In this document: positions 1 through 7,102 of the stretch, in pieces | Layout of the letters: each line of letters opens with the position of its first letter | Position numbering within the stretch: position 1 is the stretch's first letter | DNA from: Melissococcus plutonius ATCC 35311 | GTDB taxonomy: Bacteria; Bacillota; Bacilli; Lactobacillales; Enterococcaceae | Length of the DNA stretch: 64,000 nt | Direction of reading: 5' to 3' | Assembly: GCF_000270185.1 (NCBI RefSeq) | Contig: NC_015516.1 | Coordinates: 1,469,501-1,533,500 of the forward strand | The notes under the pieces: generated by a model | Told to the model about the DNA's origin: nothing | The model's input: only the letters and a program-made list of their open reading frames with translations | Database searches by the model: none | Program-made: the position numbers and the translations under genes

Positions 1-22
1 TTTTCTTTTCTATTTTTGACAA
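1..22 (-). CDS. Start of a further comG-operon gene (comGE position), partial
   Basis: After the comGD stop there is a good ribosome binding site (GGGAGTGGGAGAA) followed by TTG TCA AAA ATA GAA AAG, which would begin the next minus-strand gene. Operon order in Firmicutes predicts ComGE, a minor pseudopilin. Only seven codons are visible, so the call rests on context. Confidence 0.3.
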
Positions 23-38
23 TTCTCCCACTCCCAAG

Positions 39-443
39 TTAAAATTGGTAACTAATTTCTTGTTTTTTATCTAACCAACGAAAAACATATTTAGATAATC
101 GACCATTGTTTCCCGTTTTACTATTAAATTTGATAATAGCCGGACCACTACCAAACAAAACAGTTGGTAATTTTAAATGGTACGAATGATTATCTACTGG
201 TTTGTTATTAGATTCAAATCTTAGCAGTTGTTTCATATAAGTCGGATAATCATGCAAAATTGCCATTTGTTGCGTAAAAATTAAACGCTTTTCAAATGTA
301 TTGAAAAATTGATGGACAGCTAGGTTTTTTTGCCATGCTTTGATCATCAATGTTGGAAAAGCTAATAATGTACTAGTAATAAATAAAACGATCAAAGATT
401 CTAAAAGCGTAAATCCTAAATATTGCATCTTTTTTTGTTTCAT
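39..443 (-). CDS. comGD: ComGD, minor pseudopilin of the competence pilus
   Basis: This 134-residue protein starts with a short basic leader followed by the type IV prepilin motif GFTLLES and a hydrophobic N-terminal helix, the target of prepilin peptidase ComC. In the family it is a minor subunit of the DNA-uptake transformation pilus. It overlaps the comGC stop by four bases (ATGA type) and is followed by a likely comGE start. The gene is open, but it lies downstream of a prophage that separates it from comGA and comGB, so it is probably not transcribed from the comG promoter in this lysogen. Confidence 0.9.
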   Translation of the reverse strand: MKQKKMQYLGFTLLESLIVLFITSTLLAFPTLMIKAWQKNLAVHQFFNTFEKRLIFTQQMAILHDYPTYMKQLLRFESNNKPVDNHSYHLKLPTVLFGSGPAIIKFNSKTGNNGRLSKYVFRWLDKKQEISYQF

Positions 444-682
444 TTTTTAGCTGTTTGATATTTTTCATATTGATCTTTAGTAATGTATTTTTCCGTTAAT
501 AATTGTTCAGCAGAAGGTTTTACATTTTTGTCTAATTCATATAATTCCATTTGTGCTTCAATAACTTTAACAATTGCTTCATTTCCTTTTTGATCAATTG
601 TTTCTTTTTGTTTTGCTAGATTTGGAACAAATAACAAAATTAAAACAGAAAGAATAAGCAAAACAATGAGCATTTCAATCAA
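440..682 (-). pseudogene. comGC: comGC 3-prime part, cut off from its start by the prophage
   Basis: The frame encodes the hydrophobic stem MLIVLLILSVLILLF and the remaining 77 residues of ComGC, the major competence pseudopilin. The first 14 residues, including the GFTLLE cleavage motif, lie about 35 kb away at 35924-35971. Joining the two at the shared TC dinucleotide gives a continuous 91-residue ComGC. The apparent TTG start at 682 falls in phage DNA. No leader peptide or dedicated ribosome site remains, so functional pilin is not expected. Confidence 0.92.
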
Positions 683-701
683 TGATAGTAAATATACTTA
701 T
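671..701. other. Left prophage attachment junction
   Basis: Bacterial comGC sequence meets phage sequence here. The shared core reads CATTTC (671-676); the matching stretch at the right junction reads CATCTC. A 17-bp arm, ATAGTAAATATACTTAT (685-701), is the inverted partner of the arm at 35906-35922, with one mismatch. In the circular phage the arms would be 18 bp apart, and the central dinucleotide would be the shared TC. This layout fits a large serine integrase attP site. Confidence 0.8.
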
Positions 702-705
702 CATT

Positions 706-733
706 CTCCCTCCTTTGAGGGAGTTTTATTTTG
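706..733 (+). terminator. Hairpin with T-rich tail, plus strand
   Basis: CTCCCTC / GAGGGAG arms (706-712 and 717-723) around a CTTT loop are followed by TTTTATTTTG. No plus-strand gene precedes it in the prophage. In the circular phage, however, it lies just across attP from the integrase gene and would terminate integrase transcription. Confidence 0.6.
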
Positions 734-881
734 AAAAAAATAGGGAAAATTAATTGTTTAGTATATATAGAAAGCTTAATACAAAATAATCTATTTGATA
801 AAAAATATTGAAATTTATCAAATAAAGTGACTTGGACACTCATGACTAAAATCACAAGTGCCCCTGTTAATCAATAAAAAT
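734..881. other. Intergenic A+T-rich DNA
   Basis: I see no open frame, repeat or RNA signature here. The stretch separates the att-proximal hairpin from the terminator of the toxin-antitoxin candidate. Confidence 0.5.
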
Positions 882-910
882 AAATCCCACCTCCTGATGA
901 GATGGGATTT
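882..910 (-). terminator. Terminator of the SocA-type operon
   Basis: Arms AAATCCCACCTC (882-893) and GAGATGGGATTT (899-910) enclose a five-base loop. On the minus strand the stem is followed by ATTTTTATTG, as in an intrinsic terminator. The stem and the loop size closely match the hairpin at 2096-2125, on the other side of the toxin-antitoxin candidate. Confidence 0.65.
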
Positions 911-1051
911 TATTGGTTTAATACCTATTAATACTTGTTATTCTCTTAGATCATCAATTTTAGTTAATGAACCTTTTATAAATGAATCTTTTTTTGAAAA
1001 GAGCTTTTGATGGATATGGATTTTTAAAAATTTTAAATAAGACAAATGATA

Positions 1052-1336
1052 CTATAATTTTTCATCATTCTTATTAGTACAATAATTCTTTAATTCATCT
1101 AGATTATGCAATGCAACTTCATTATATTCTGATTCATGCTCCTCATGACTATATACATATTCAGTTACCACACTATAAGGAAATCCTCCTATTGTACCAT
1201 TACTTGTAGAAAAAATTTCTATTATCGTATAACAAAGTTGCTCATAAAACTCTTCCAAATTAACTTTGCTTCCTAGGCTTTCAGGAGATTGGAATAGTGT
1301 ATTAACAATTAGTTCTTTACTTGGCTTAGCTAACAT
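1052..1336 (-). CDS. Uncharacterised 94-residue partner of the SocA-like protein; candidate toxin
   Basis: I do not recognise a family. The protein is small and acidic, with no signal peptide or membrane segment. An N-terminal KELIVNTLFQ segment is followed by a glycine-rich turn (GTIGGFPY) and a run of Glu, His and Tyr. Its ATG overlaps the end of the SocA-like gene by 11 bases and has no strong ribosome site of its own, which implies translational coupling. SocA/PanA-domain antitoxins are usually encoded beside a toxin, so this gene is the only local candidate. The function is inferred from position only. Confidence 0.55.
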   Translation of the reverse strand: MLAKPSKELIVNTLFQSPESLGSKVNLEEFYEQLCYTIIEIFSTSNGTIGGFPYSVVTEYVYSHEEHESEYNEVALHNLDELKNYCTNKNDEKL

Positions 1337-1925
1337 TCCATATACGTTCTTTCGTATTTTTTTTAAAATATTGTTTTATTTCATTATTGGTGTATTCTAA
1401 TTCTTTAACACCAGCATATATTTTATCTTTATACTCATGCCAAATACTTTGTTCATGCGTAAATTTTACTAAATCAAAGCCTGTATAATCTTTTAAAGCA
1501 TTGACTACTTCTCCTATTACTTCTCTGTCTTCTTTTATAATCATTTCAGATGTATACTCTTCCTTAAAATAGTAACCTAGGAAATTTGCAACCTCATTTT
1601 CTTTTGGATCCCTTACAATAAATCCAATATCTTTTTTATCTATATTTGCTGCACCTTTATCTTTATACTCATGATAAACAGACGGGATGACTGGTCCATA
1701 TCTCCATTTTTGAATATTTTCATCAAATAAAGGCTTCTCAGTATCAATCAAATACCTAGCTTGTAAATAATACATAATTTTTTGAAGTTTTAAATTGTTT
1801 ATTTCAATGCCTTTTTGATCACACAAATCTATTATATAATCAGCTACATATATAGCTAAATAAGGTCTTTGATTATAAATACTTGTTTCATAATCAGTAC
1901 CTCTTGATAACTTTTGAGTACTCAT
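1326..1925 (-). CDS. SocA/PanA (DUF4065, GepA-like) domain protein, likely antitoxin
   Basis: This 199-residue protein contains the typical start of the domain (VADYIIDLCDQKG, NLKLQKIMYYLQARYL) at residues ~27-60 and the KWRYGPVIPSVYHEYK block at ~77-92. Members include the SocA antitoxin and the PanA antitoxins, which neutralise diverse adjacent toxins. The start is supported by AAAGGAGGAAATTTT just upstream. The gene heads a two-gene unit with its own promoter, palindrome and terminator, and it lies at the prophage end as a moron. Its start region is longer than that of shorter family members. Confidence 0.8.
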   Translation of the reverse strand: MSTQKLSRGTDYETSIYNQRPYLAIYVADYIIDLCDQKGIEINNLKLQKIMYYLQARYLIDTEKPLFDENIQKWRYGPVIPSVYHEYKDKGAANIDKKDIGFIVRDPKENEVANFLGYYFKEEYTSEMIIKEDREVIGEVVNALKDYTGFDLVKFTHEQSIWHEYKDKIYAGVKELEYTNNEIKQYFKKNTKERIWNVS

Positions 1926-1959
1926 AAAATTTCCTCCTTTTATAGTTATCTCTTAATAT

Positions 1960-1991
1960 ATCATATTATCTTTGTCAAGATATTGACAAAG
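1960..1991 (-). promoter_or_regulatory. Promoter with overlapping perfect palindrome upstream of the SocA-like gene
   Basis: On the minus strand TTGTCA (1984-1989) and TATGAT (1960-1965) are 18 bases apart. TTTGTCAAGATATTGACAAA (1971-1990) forms arms that extend to nine bases at 1970-1991, covering the -35 and most of the spacer. This is the expected place for an autoregulatory operator, though which protein binds is unknown. Confidence 0.6.
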
Positions 1992-2095
1992 AATATAAAT
2001 TATGTTACCTAAAATTTGATCTTATCACTTCTAGTTCTATCTTTATTATACTGAGATACCTTTACTAAAAATCCAAATATTATTTAAATTTAACC

Positions 2096-2125
2096 AAAAT
2101 CCCACCTCATAAAGAGATGGGTTTT
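2096..2125 (-). terminator. Terminator at the end of the late operon
   Basis: CCCACCTC / GAGATGGG arms with an ATAAA loop are flanked by A and T runs, so the hairpin could act on both strands. On the minus strand it would stop late transcription coming from the lysin gene. It is a near copy of the hairpin at 882-910. Confidence 0.6.
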
Positions 2126-2357
2126 ATTTTGTTGATAGCAGCCTTTGCCAGACTATATTAGTTTTTCTATTGCTAGCCAACGATTGTGAGGCACTGGGGT
2201 AAACAGCTTATAAAACGATCCTATAGAATAATCTCATATAAATAAAAAGGAGAAAGTAATTAACCTACCTCCTCTTTAATGTGCGCTTATGTCACTATGT
2301 TTCTAGGCGTTTTCATCCCGAATAAATTTTTCTATCTATATTTATTGTACAATCTAC
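2126..2357. other. Intergenic DNA without a recognisable gene
   Basis: This lies between the lysin remnant and the late terminator. A ribosome-site-like AAAAAGGAG occurs on the plus strand but is not followed by a usable frame. Confidence 0.4.
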
Positions 2358-2426
2358 CTATCCATAAATCAAATGCTCTTTCCCATACATACTTAACCAA
2401 ATAATCTCACTCAGAGATAAATTCAC
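2358..2426 (-). pseudogene. Remnant of an endolysin C-terminus
   Basis: Twenty-two codons plus a TAG stop read VNLSLSEIIWLSMYGKEHLI and end YG. They align with the last residues of the intact lysin of the second prophage (VNLRHTGIIWLSVYSKDHLI, also ending YG). The frame upstream is disrupted. The fragment lies about 120 bases beyond the present lysin stop, so the present C-terminal domain has replaced an older one. Confidence 0.8.
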
Positions 2427-2506
2427 TCGTATAAATTACCCAGCAATAATTTTCTTTCAATTTTATAAAAACACGCAATTTTTCATACAAAAATGCAATA
2501 ACCTGC

Positions 2507-2544
2507 TTTCTATTTATAAAAATGCGTATTTTTACAAATAGAAA
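2507..2544. repeat. Long inverted repeat at the lysin stop codon
   Basis: Seventeen-base arms (2507-2523 and 2528-2544) match except at one position and enclose a four-base GCGT loop. The stem is almost all A and T and no clear T-run follows. It could stabilise the mRNA 3-prime end or be a weak terminator. Confidence 0.5.
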
Positions 2545-2546
2545 AC

Positions 2547-3302
2547 TTATGCTTTACGAGCAAATGTAGCATCTACCCAAACTTTATAACCGGCTACCAT
2601 AACAGCAATTCCATTACTTGGTACATCATAATCAACAATATTCATTACATCTTGATCAAAGCGAAAGGTTTTCCCCTCAGTGGAACTATTAGGCGTGCCA
2701 TCTGCCCAACTAATACCTGCCATAGGTACACCATTATTAAGCCATTCAGTGTCTGTTGTATGATTGGAAGGTGTAAGTCCACTTAATTCATTGCTAATCA
2801 CTTGTAGTATGCCTTGAAAACGAGTATGGTCATCTACCTTAATTATTTTTTGATTCCAACGTACCTGTCCATACTTTCTCATATAATCTACATCATTTGC
2901 AGGTGGATTAGGTTTAGGTGATGTTGGTGTACCACCTCCATAGCGGTAAATATTGATTGTTGGTTTTCCATTATATCCCCAAATTGTATCATGATTGTTC
3001 ACTGTAATTCCGTTATAGCCATAGTTACAATGAATGATGTTATCATTATCAACAAAGATGCCCGTATGACCAGCTGAGCCAGCTGTTGATCCTCTGTCAC
3101 CCCAGATAAAAATATCCCCCCTATGAGTATCAAAATAGCCGTTGCTTGCTTTTAATTGTTGCCATCCATGTCTTTCAAGATCACCAAACAAACCTTCAGT
3201 ATTTCCAATAATATTTTGTTCAGGCAAAAATCCACCAGCAATTAAGGAATAATACACTGAGCTAGAACAATCATAGGAATTAGGACCATAACGATTTTCC
3301 AT
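2547..3302 (-). CDS. Endolysin, N-terminally truncated (phage amidase/peptidase, NlpC/P60-like)
   Basis: The catalytic domain contains the active-site Cys context NSYDCSSSVYYSL and the His-containing GSAGHTGIFVD, as in the Amidase_5 family of phage peptidoglycan hydrolases. A proline linker leads to a C-terminal domain of ~115 residues, probably for wall binding. Compared with the second prophage's lysin the first 21 residues and the ribosome site are gone. The first ATG lies 14 bases after the holin stop without a Shine-Dalgarno sequence. The core active-site residues remain, but the fold may lack its first helix and expression should be poor. Confidence 0.8.
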   Translation of the reverse strand: MENRYGPNSYDCSSSVYYSLIAGGFLPEQNIIGNTEGLFGDLERHGWQQLKASNGYFDTHRGDIFIWGDRGSTAGSAGHTGIFVDNDNIIHCNYGYNGITVNNHDTIWGYNGKPTINIYRYGGGTPTSPKPNPPANDVDYMRKYGQVRWNQKIIKVDDHTRFQGILQVISNELSGLTPSNHTTDTEWLNNGVPMAGISWADGTPNSSTEGKTFRFDQDVMNIVDYDVPSNGIAVMVAGYKVWVDATFARKA

Positions 3303-3316
3303 ACTATAGATGACTT

Positions 3317-3511
3317 TTAATTATTTTTATAATTGACATGTGACACACCAAGGATGGTTCCTAAAAATGTACCAAATGCCGCAATGATCGTTACTGCTAA
3401 ACTTGCTTGTGACCAATTAAATGCTTGTCCAACAACACCAACAAAGGTGCCTAGTGCTGGGATCACCACAATAGCGATCCATTTTAAATAATCGAACGTT
3501 TTGTTATTCAT
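3317..3511 (-). CDS. Holin, phi-LC3 family
   Basis: A 64-residue membrane protein with two hydrophobic segments (WIAIVVIPALGTFVGVVG and SLAVTIIAAFGTFLGTILGV) and a charged tail ending in VNYKNN. This pattern is typical of phi-LC3-type phage holins that form the membrane lesion releasing the lysin. It lies directly upstream of the lysin and is nearly identical to the holin at 54943-55137. The frame is intact. Confidence 0.9.
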   Translation of the reverse strand: MNNKTFDYLKWIAIVVIPALGTFVGVVGQAFNWSQASLAVTIIAAFGTFLGTILGVSHVNYKNN

Positions 3512-3512
3512 T

Positions 3513-3755
3513 CTATTTCCTCCCTAAGTAAGTAGTAGCTAAATAAACAAAAATAGATACACCAATGCCAACAACTGTTCGCCAAGTCCATTTTTGATTT
3601 TCTTTCATTTCTTCAATATCTCTAGTATTTTCTTCTGATTTTGCTAATGCTGTCCTAGCATTTTCAGATACTGTATCTAAATTTTTCGTATTTTCTTCAA
3701 TTCGCGCTAGGCGTTCAAGAATTTCATATTGCCATTTTTCCTCTGCTTCTGGCAT
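3513..3755 (-). CDS. XhlA-like haemolysin/holin-associated protein
   Basis: About 80 residues: an N-terminal coiled-coil-like region (EILERLARIEENTKNLDTV) and one C-terminal membrane segment (WRTVVGIGVSIFVYLATTYL). XhlA-family proteins act with holins in Bacillus and enterococcal phages. The ATG at 3755 is preferred because AGGAAGTTGGTGATAAAA precedes it. It lies directly upstream of the holin gene, in the lysis cassette. Confidence 0.85.
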   Translation of the reverse strand: MPEAEEKWQYEILERLARIEENTKNLDTVSENARTALAKSEENTRDIEEMKENQKWTWRTVVGIGVSIFVYLATTYLGRK

Positions 3756-3769
3756 TTTTATCACCAACT

Positions 3770-3808
3770 TCCTAAAATAAAAACCATCTAGCTTAGCTAA
3801 ATGGTTTA
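3770..3808 (-). terminator. Hairpin overlapping the XkdX stop
   Basis: AAACCAT-TAGC arms flank a short loop around 3781-3807. On the minus strand the stem is followed by TTATTTTAGG. A matching hairpin survives at 55383-55412 in the second prophage. It may partly separate tail from lysis transcripts. Confidence 0.5.
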
Positions 3809-3939
3809 CCTGTAATCATTTTGTAGTCGTCTTGTGTAATCGTGCCTAGTTGTACATAGGTCTTAATATCTTCATCGGTATAGCAATTCCAATCGTAATA
3901 TAATTTGATGTCTGTTGCCGTTGGAAAGTTAGTTTGCAT
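3793..3939 (-). CDS. XkdX-family small tail protein
   Basis: A 48-residue protein beginning MQTNFPTATDIKLYYDWNCY and ending DDYKMITGKPFS, with the length and D-x-K-x-Y-V-Q-L-G-x-I-T pattern of the XkdX family found between baseplate genes and the lysis cassette. The role in the family is not established. Its start overlaps the end of the preceding gene by 11 bases. A broken homologue lies at 55394-55475. Confidence 0.8.
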   Translation of the reverse strand: MQTNFPTATDIKLYYDWNCYTDEDIKTYVQLGTITQDDYKMITGKPFS

Positions 3940-4303
3940 GCTTATCGTCTCCTTTTTTTAGTTGCTCAATCTCTAACATTAATTTGGCTACCATTTTGTT
4001 GGATTGGTCTAACTGTTTTTGCATGTTTGTTGATTGTGTTTGTGTGTCGGTTAGTTGTTTCTGCATATTCGTTTGTGTTAAAACTAACTTAGCATTTTGC
4101 TGTTTTAATAAATCAACATCGTCAGGTGGTTGTGGTGTTGGCAATGGCGCATTATCAGCATCATGTATAAGATTTATACCATCCCAACGCCAATTGGTAA
4201 AATCTGTTGGCTCTTTGTCTACTGTTATTTTTATTAAATCTGGTTGCGCAATCAAAGAATAACCATCAAGGTAGCCTATCTGATTCTCGATCCATACATT
4301 CAT
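3929..4303 (-). CDS. Small baseplate/tail-tip protein with coiled-coil C-terminus
   Basis: This 124-residue protein starts MNVWIENQIGYLDGYSLIAQ after the site AAAGGAGGAAAAAGATTT, which sets the start at 4303. The N-terminal half contains WRWDGINLIHDAD. A Pro-rich PLPTPQPPDD linker leads to a Gln/Lys-rich heptad region (residues ~70-115). Similar proteins sit before XkdX in enterococcal and lactococcal phages. A specific function cannot be assigned. Confidence 0.7.
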   Translation of the reverse strand: MNVWIENQIGYLDGYSLIAQPDLIKITVDKEPTDFTNWRWDGINLIHDADNAPLPTPQPPDDVDLLKQQNAKLVLTQTNMQKQLTDTQTQSTNMQKQLDQSNKMVAKLMLEIEQLKKGDDKHAN

Positions 4304-4322
4304 AAATCTTTTTCCTCCTTTT

Positions 4323-4784
4323 TTAAATTGCATAAACTCTTGTTGTAACATAATGGCCATACTTTATCATGTTCGTCCGGTGCCCCTTGATAGTTTTATT
4401 AGTTACATAGAGACATTTGTTGTATCCCGTGCCATCTAGCACTTCCAAATGATGGACAAGCGTGATACCGTTAAAATCCCTGGCATGTGTTTTTGGGATA
4501 ATCCCATAGTTAAAATCATACGATTGCGTTTTACCAGCAATACTATCATAGGGCTGATATAACACCAGCCATCCAATCGGGCAATTATCCAGCGTAATAC
4601 TTGGCGTAATTATCTGTGTGTCAGATAAATACACAGCTCCAGCCCACACTTGATTGCCTCTATTAATGTTGCTAAATTTTGAATCTAATCCATCTAATTT
4701 TGTATCCAACCCATCTACAGCATTGACATTCGTTTTTGGGTAAAATGTATTACCGTTCTTGTTTGTTAACAATTTAGTATCCAT
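4323..4784 (-). CDS. Receptor-binding or baseplate fibre protein
   Basis: This 153-residue protein begins MDTKLLTNKNGNTFYPKTNV, a short N-terminal module (NAVDGLDTKLDGLD) shared with fibre genes of the second prophage (THVNAIDGVNGEL at 56032-56247). The C-terminal part is beta-rich and has no recognised fold. Its ATG overlaps the BppU-like gene stop by one base. A role in host recognition is inferred from position and module. Confidence 0.65.
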   Translation of the reverse strand: MDTKLLTNKNGNTFYPKTNVNAVDGLDTKLDGLDSKFSNINRGNQVWAGAVYLSDTQIITPSITLDNCPIGWLVLYQPYDSIAGKTQSYDFNYGIIPKTHARDFNGITLVHHLEVLDGTGYNKCLYVTNKTIKGHRTNMIKYGHYVTTRVYAI

Positions 4785-5476
4785 TATTTATCAGCCTCCT
4801 TAACGTACACTGCACTATCAAGTACCCCATCTATCTCAGCCATTTTAGTTTTATAATCTACATTTTTAACAATATCTAAATCAGCAATCTGCGCTTTTAA
4901 CTCATCTGTTTTTGTGATTAAATCTTTTAATGACTGTTGCTCAGCGGATATCGAGTCTGCGTAATCTTGGTTCACTTTTTTCAGATCATTTAAATATTTA
5001 TTAAAGCTGTCTGTTAAGTCTTGTTTTGCACGGTCGTGCTCTTGCTGTAATTGTTGTACTAACAATTGATAGTCGGATACATAATCCTTGCTGTTAATGC
5101 CAAACTCAACCTTGTTATCCATGACATTAATTGTAAACTCCAGAGTGCTGTCTGTTTGATCGCCTCGCATCAATTTAAAAAAGGCTTGTTGGTAATTGCC
5201 TTTTACTGCAAAAACCTCTTCTGGCGGAATATATCTAAACACACCACTTTGAGGGTCTAAAACAAGACTGTTTCCTTTGTCTATAATATGATGACCATCT
5301 GCGGTCAGTCCCTCAAAAACTGGTGTCATACCGCTAATATTTTTATCAATCCCATTTTCTGTGACTTTAACTGTTATTGCTCGTAGTCCACCATCGCCAA
5401 CTCTAGCAGTGATTAGTTGTTGTGAGGGTTGCTCTGTTTGATTTTTATTTAAGTCAAAATATAAATCATAGCCCAT
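4784..5476 (-). CDS. BppU-like upper baseplate protein
   Basis: The N-terminal ~120 residues (ITARVGDGGLRAITVKVTEN ... PVFEGLTADG ... GVFRYIPP ... NYQQAFFKL) match the Ig-like BppU_N domain that attaches fibres to the baseplate. Residues ~135-200 are a coiled coil. The 324-residue protein at 57102-58076 of the second prophage is a longer relative. It overlaps the preceding small gene by 11 bases. Confidence 0.8.
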   Translation of the reverse strand: MGYDLYFDLNKNQTEQPSQQLITARVGDGGLRAITVKVTENGIDKNISGMTPVFEGLTADGHHIIDKGNSLVLDPQSGVFRYIPPEEVFAVKGNYQQAFFKLMRGDQTDSTLEFTINVMDNKVEFGINSKDYVSDYQLLVQQLQQEHDRAKQDLTDSFNKYLNDLKKVNQDYADSISAEQQSLKDLITKTDELKAQIADLDIVKNVDYKTKMAEIDGVLDSAVYVKEADK

Positions 5477-5714
5477 ATTTTTTCACTTCCTTTGTGTTTA
5501 TGTGATTAGTAGGTGGCACAATGATATGTTGTATTTGATATTGTATTTTTTCGTTGTACTTATTTATTTCCTCACCTGCATATTGTTTTACAAGCTTTTC
5601 CAGTTCTTTTTTGTTTACAAAATCATATTCCTCGTTGATCAAATGGAAATTGTTGTTTAACGTGTTCCTCATTTCTCTAGGACCAAGAGGCAAGTTTTCG
5701 TTTAATTTTGTCAT
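5466..5714 (-). CDS. Small phage tail-region protein, unknown function
   Basis: An 82-residue protein starting MTKLNENLPLGPREMRNTLN, charged and probably helical, without membrane segments. Its start touches the stop of the Tal gene and its end overlaps the BppU-like gene, so it is a tightly packed member of the tail operon. I do not recognise a family. Confidence 0.65.
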   Translation of the reverse strand: MTKLNENLPLGPREMRNTLNNNFHLINEEYDFVNKKELEKLVKQYAGEEINKYNEKIQYQIQHIIVPPTNHINTKEVKKYGL

Positions 5715-7090
5715 TATTTTTCTTCCTCTTTAAGCTGATTTTCTATTTTTTCTAATCTATTTTTTATATCATCTAAATCCAATTTATCTAATTTTGCTTT
5801 GTCTTCTTTGCTTAATAATCCTTCTTTATCCTCAGTTGCTACATCATATGTTGGAGCAATTTTTGTAATCGTTTTTTCCGGCCCTTTTACACCCTCTGCA
5901 GTAGTAATAACCCAGTAAGGATCTCCTGTTTGCAATGAAAGAGAGGGTACATCTATTGGCGCAGTCAACTGGATTAATTTTTCCTTGACTACTTCTCCTG
6001 TTACATTTCCTTTTGCAGCCTTTTGGATATCTTTTTTAGTACTGTCTAATTCTGCATCCATTTGATTTAGATATTTTTTTGTTGAGTCTTTTGCCTTTTG
6101 TAACTGAGTCGTTATTTGTGCTAAACTTAACTGCTTATTGCCGAAAGTTAGTTTTTTACCCTGCTGCGGTTGTTGTGGGTAACTTGTTATCCCAATAATT
6201 TGTACTTCCATATCCACATCATGACGATCCCTCAAAAAGCCGTAATCCCCTACCTGATATTTTTTTGTTTGCCATGCATTTGCTTGATCAAAAGTACTAC
6301 TCTCAACTGTATATTGCACCTTGGGATAATCTTGTATTTGGCTTTTTAAATAATTTAACAAACTTTTTTGATCTGTAAATCGATCATCTTGGATAAATTG
6401 AGCATCGATGATCCCAAAATCTTTGGCTTGAGGACTAGTATATTCAGCGCTTACTAAAGGCTTCCCTTTATCATCTTGTTTCCCACTGCCTTTAATATGG
6501 GTTGTAATCGTCGTATAATCTGTAGACTCAGAAATTTTAGCAATGGTTGCTCCATCAATAAATAAAAAGCGATTTTTTCGGCCAATAGTTTTATAAATAT
6601 TAATATGATTATTAATAAAACGGAAATCAAAATTGGAATCTTTGGCTAATTGGCTCATTAACAATTCATCTGCATAACCATTTCCAAAGTCCTCCGAAAA
6701 AGCATAATGGGTGTATGAATCATACAGAGTATAAGTAAATCCTGTGCCCTTAAGTATGAAATTTAAACAAGATTCTAACGATTGACTACCTTTTAACACC
6801 TGATCTATATAATGTGCATGTAAATCACGGTCAATGGATAATGCAGTAATTGTCCGCTGCTTATACTTACCAATACTTGCACCGTTATTTGTACTAATTT
6901 TGTAATGATTGTTACTCTCAGGAACTGTTATTTTTGTACCTGGTACTAACAATTGATAAGCCAGTTTATTTTCTTTCCTGTCAAGCATCGTAAAATTTAA
7001 TTGTCCAAATTCATTTAACGTTTCGACCTCTTCTACATTTTCGACGTAGGCAGGAGCTACAGTTCCTAGGATGTCTTCAAAAACAAGCAT
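5714..7090 (-). CDS. Tail-associated protein Tal (prophage endopeptidase tail family)
   Basis: The 458-residue protein starts MLVFEDILGTVAPAYVENVE and contains the four-domain hub-like region of the Prophage_tail family (ELLMSQLAKDSNFDFRFINN, YKTIGRKNRFLFIDG, SSTFDQANAWQTKKYQVGDY). It closes the tail tube and usually carries or anchors cell-wall-degrading activity. The C-terminus is a coiled coil (EDKAKLDKLDLDDIKNRLEK). No lysozyme or CHAP domain is present, unlike the Tal of the second prophage. Intact. Confidence 0.85.
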   Translation of the reverse strand: MLVFEDILGTVAPAYVENVEEVETLNEFGQLNFTMLDRKENKLAYQLLVPGTKITVPESNNHYKISTNNGASIGKYKQRTITALSIDRDLHAHYIDQVLKGSQSLESCLNFILKGTGFTYTLYDSYTHYAFSEDFGNGYADELLMSQLAKDSNFDFRFINNHINIYKTIGRKNRFLFIDGATIAKISESTDYTTITTHIKGSGKQDDKGKPLVSAEYTSPQAKDFGIIDAQFIQDDRFTDQKSLLNYLKSQIQDYPKVQYTVESSTFDQANAWQTKKYQVGDYGFLRDRHDVDMEVQIIGITSYPQQPQQGKKLTFGNKQLSLAQITTQLQKAKDSTKKYLNQMDAELDSTKKDIQKAAKGNVTGEVVKEKLIQLTAPIDVPSLSLQTGDPYWVITTAEGVKGPEKTITKIAPTYDVATEDKEGLLSKEDKAKLDKLDLDDIKNRLEKIENQLKEEEK

Positions 7091-7102
7091 ATATTTTCAC
7101 CT

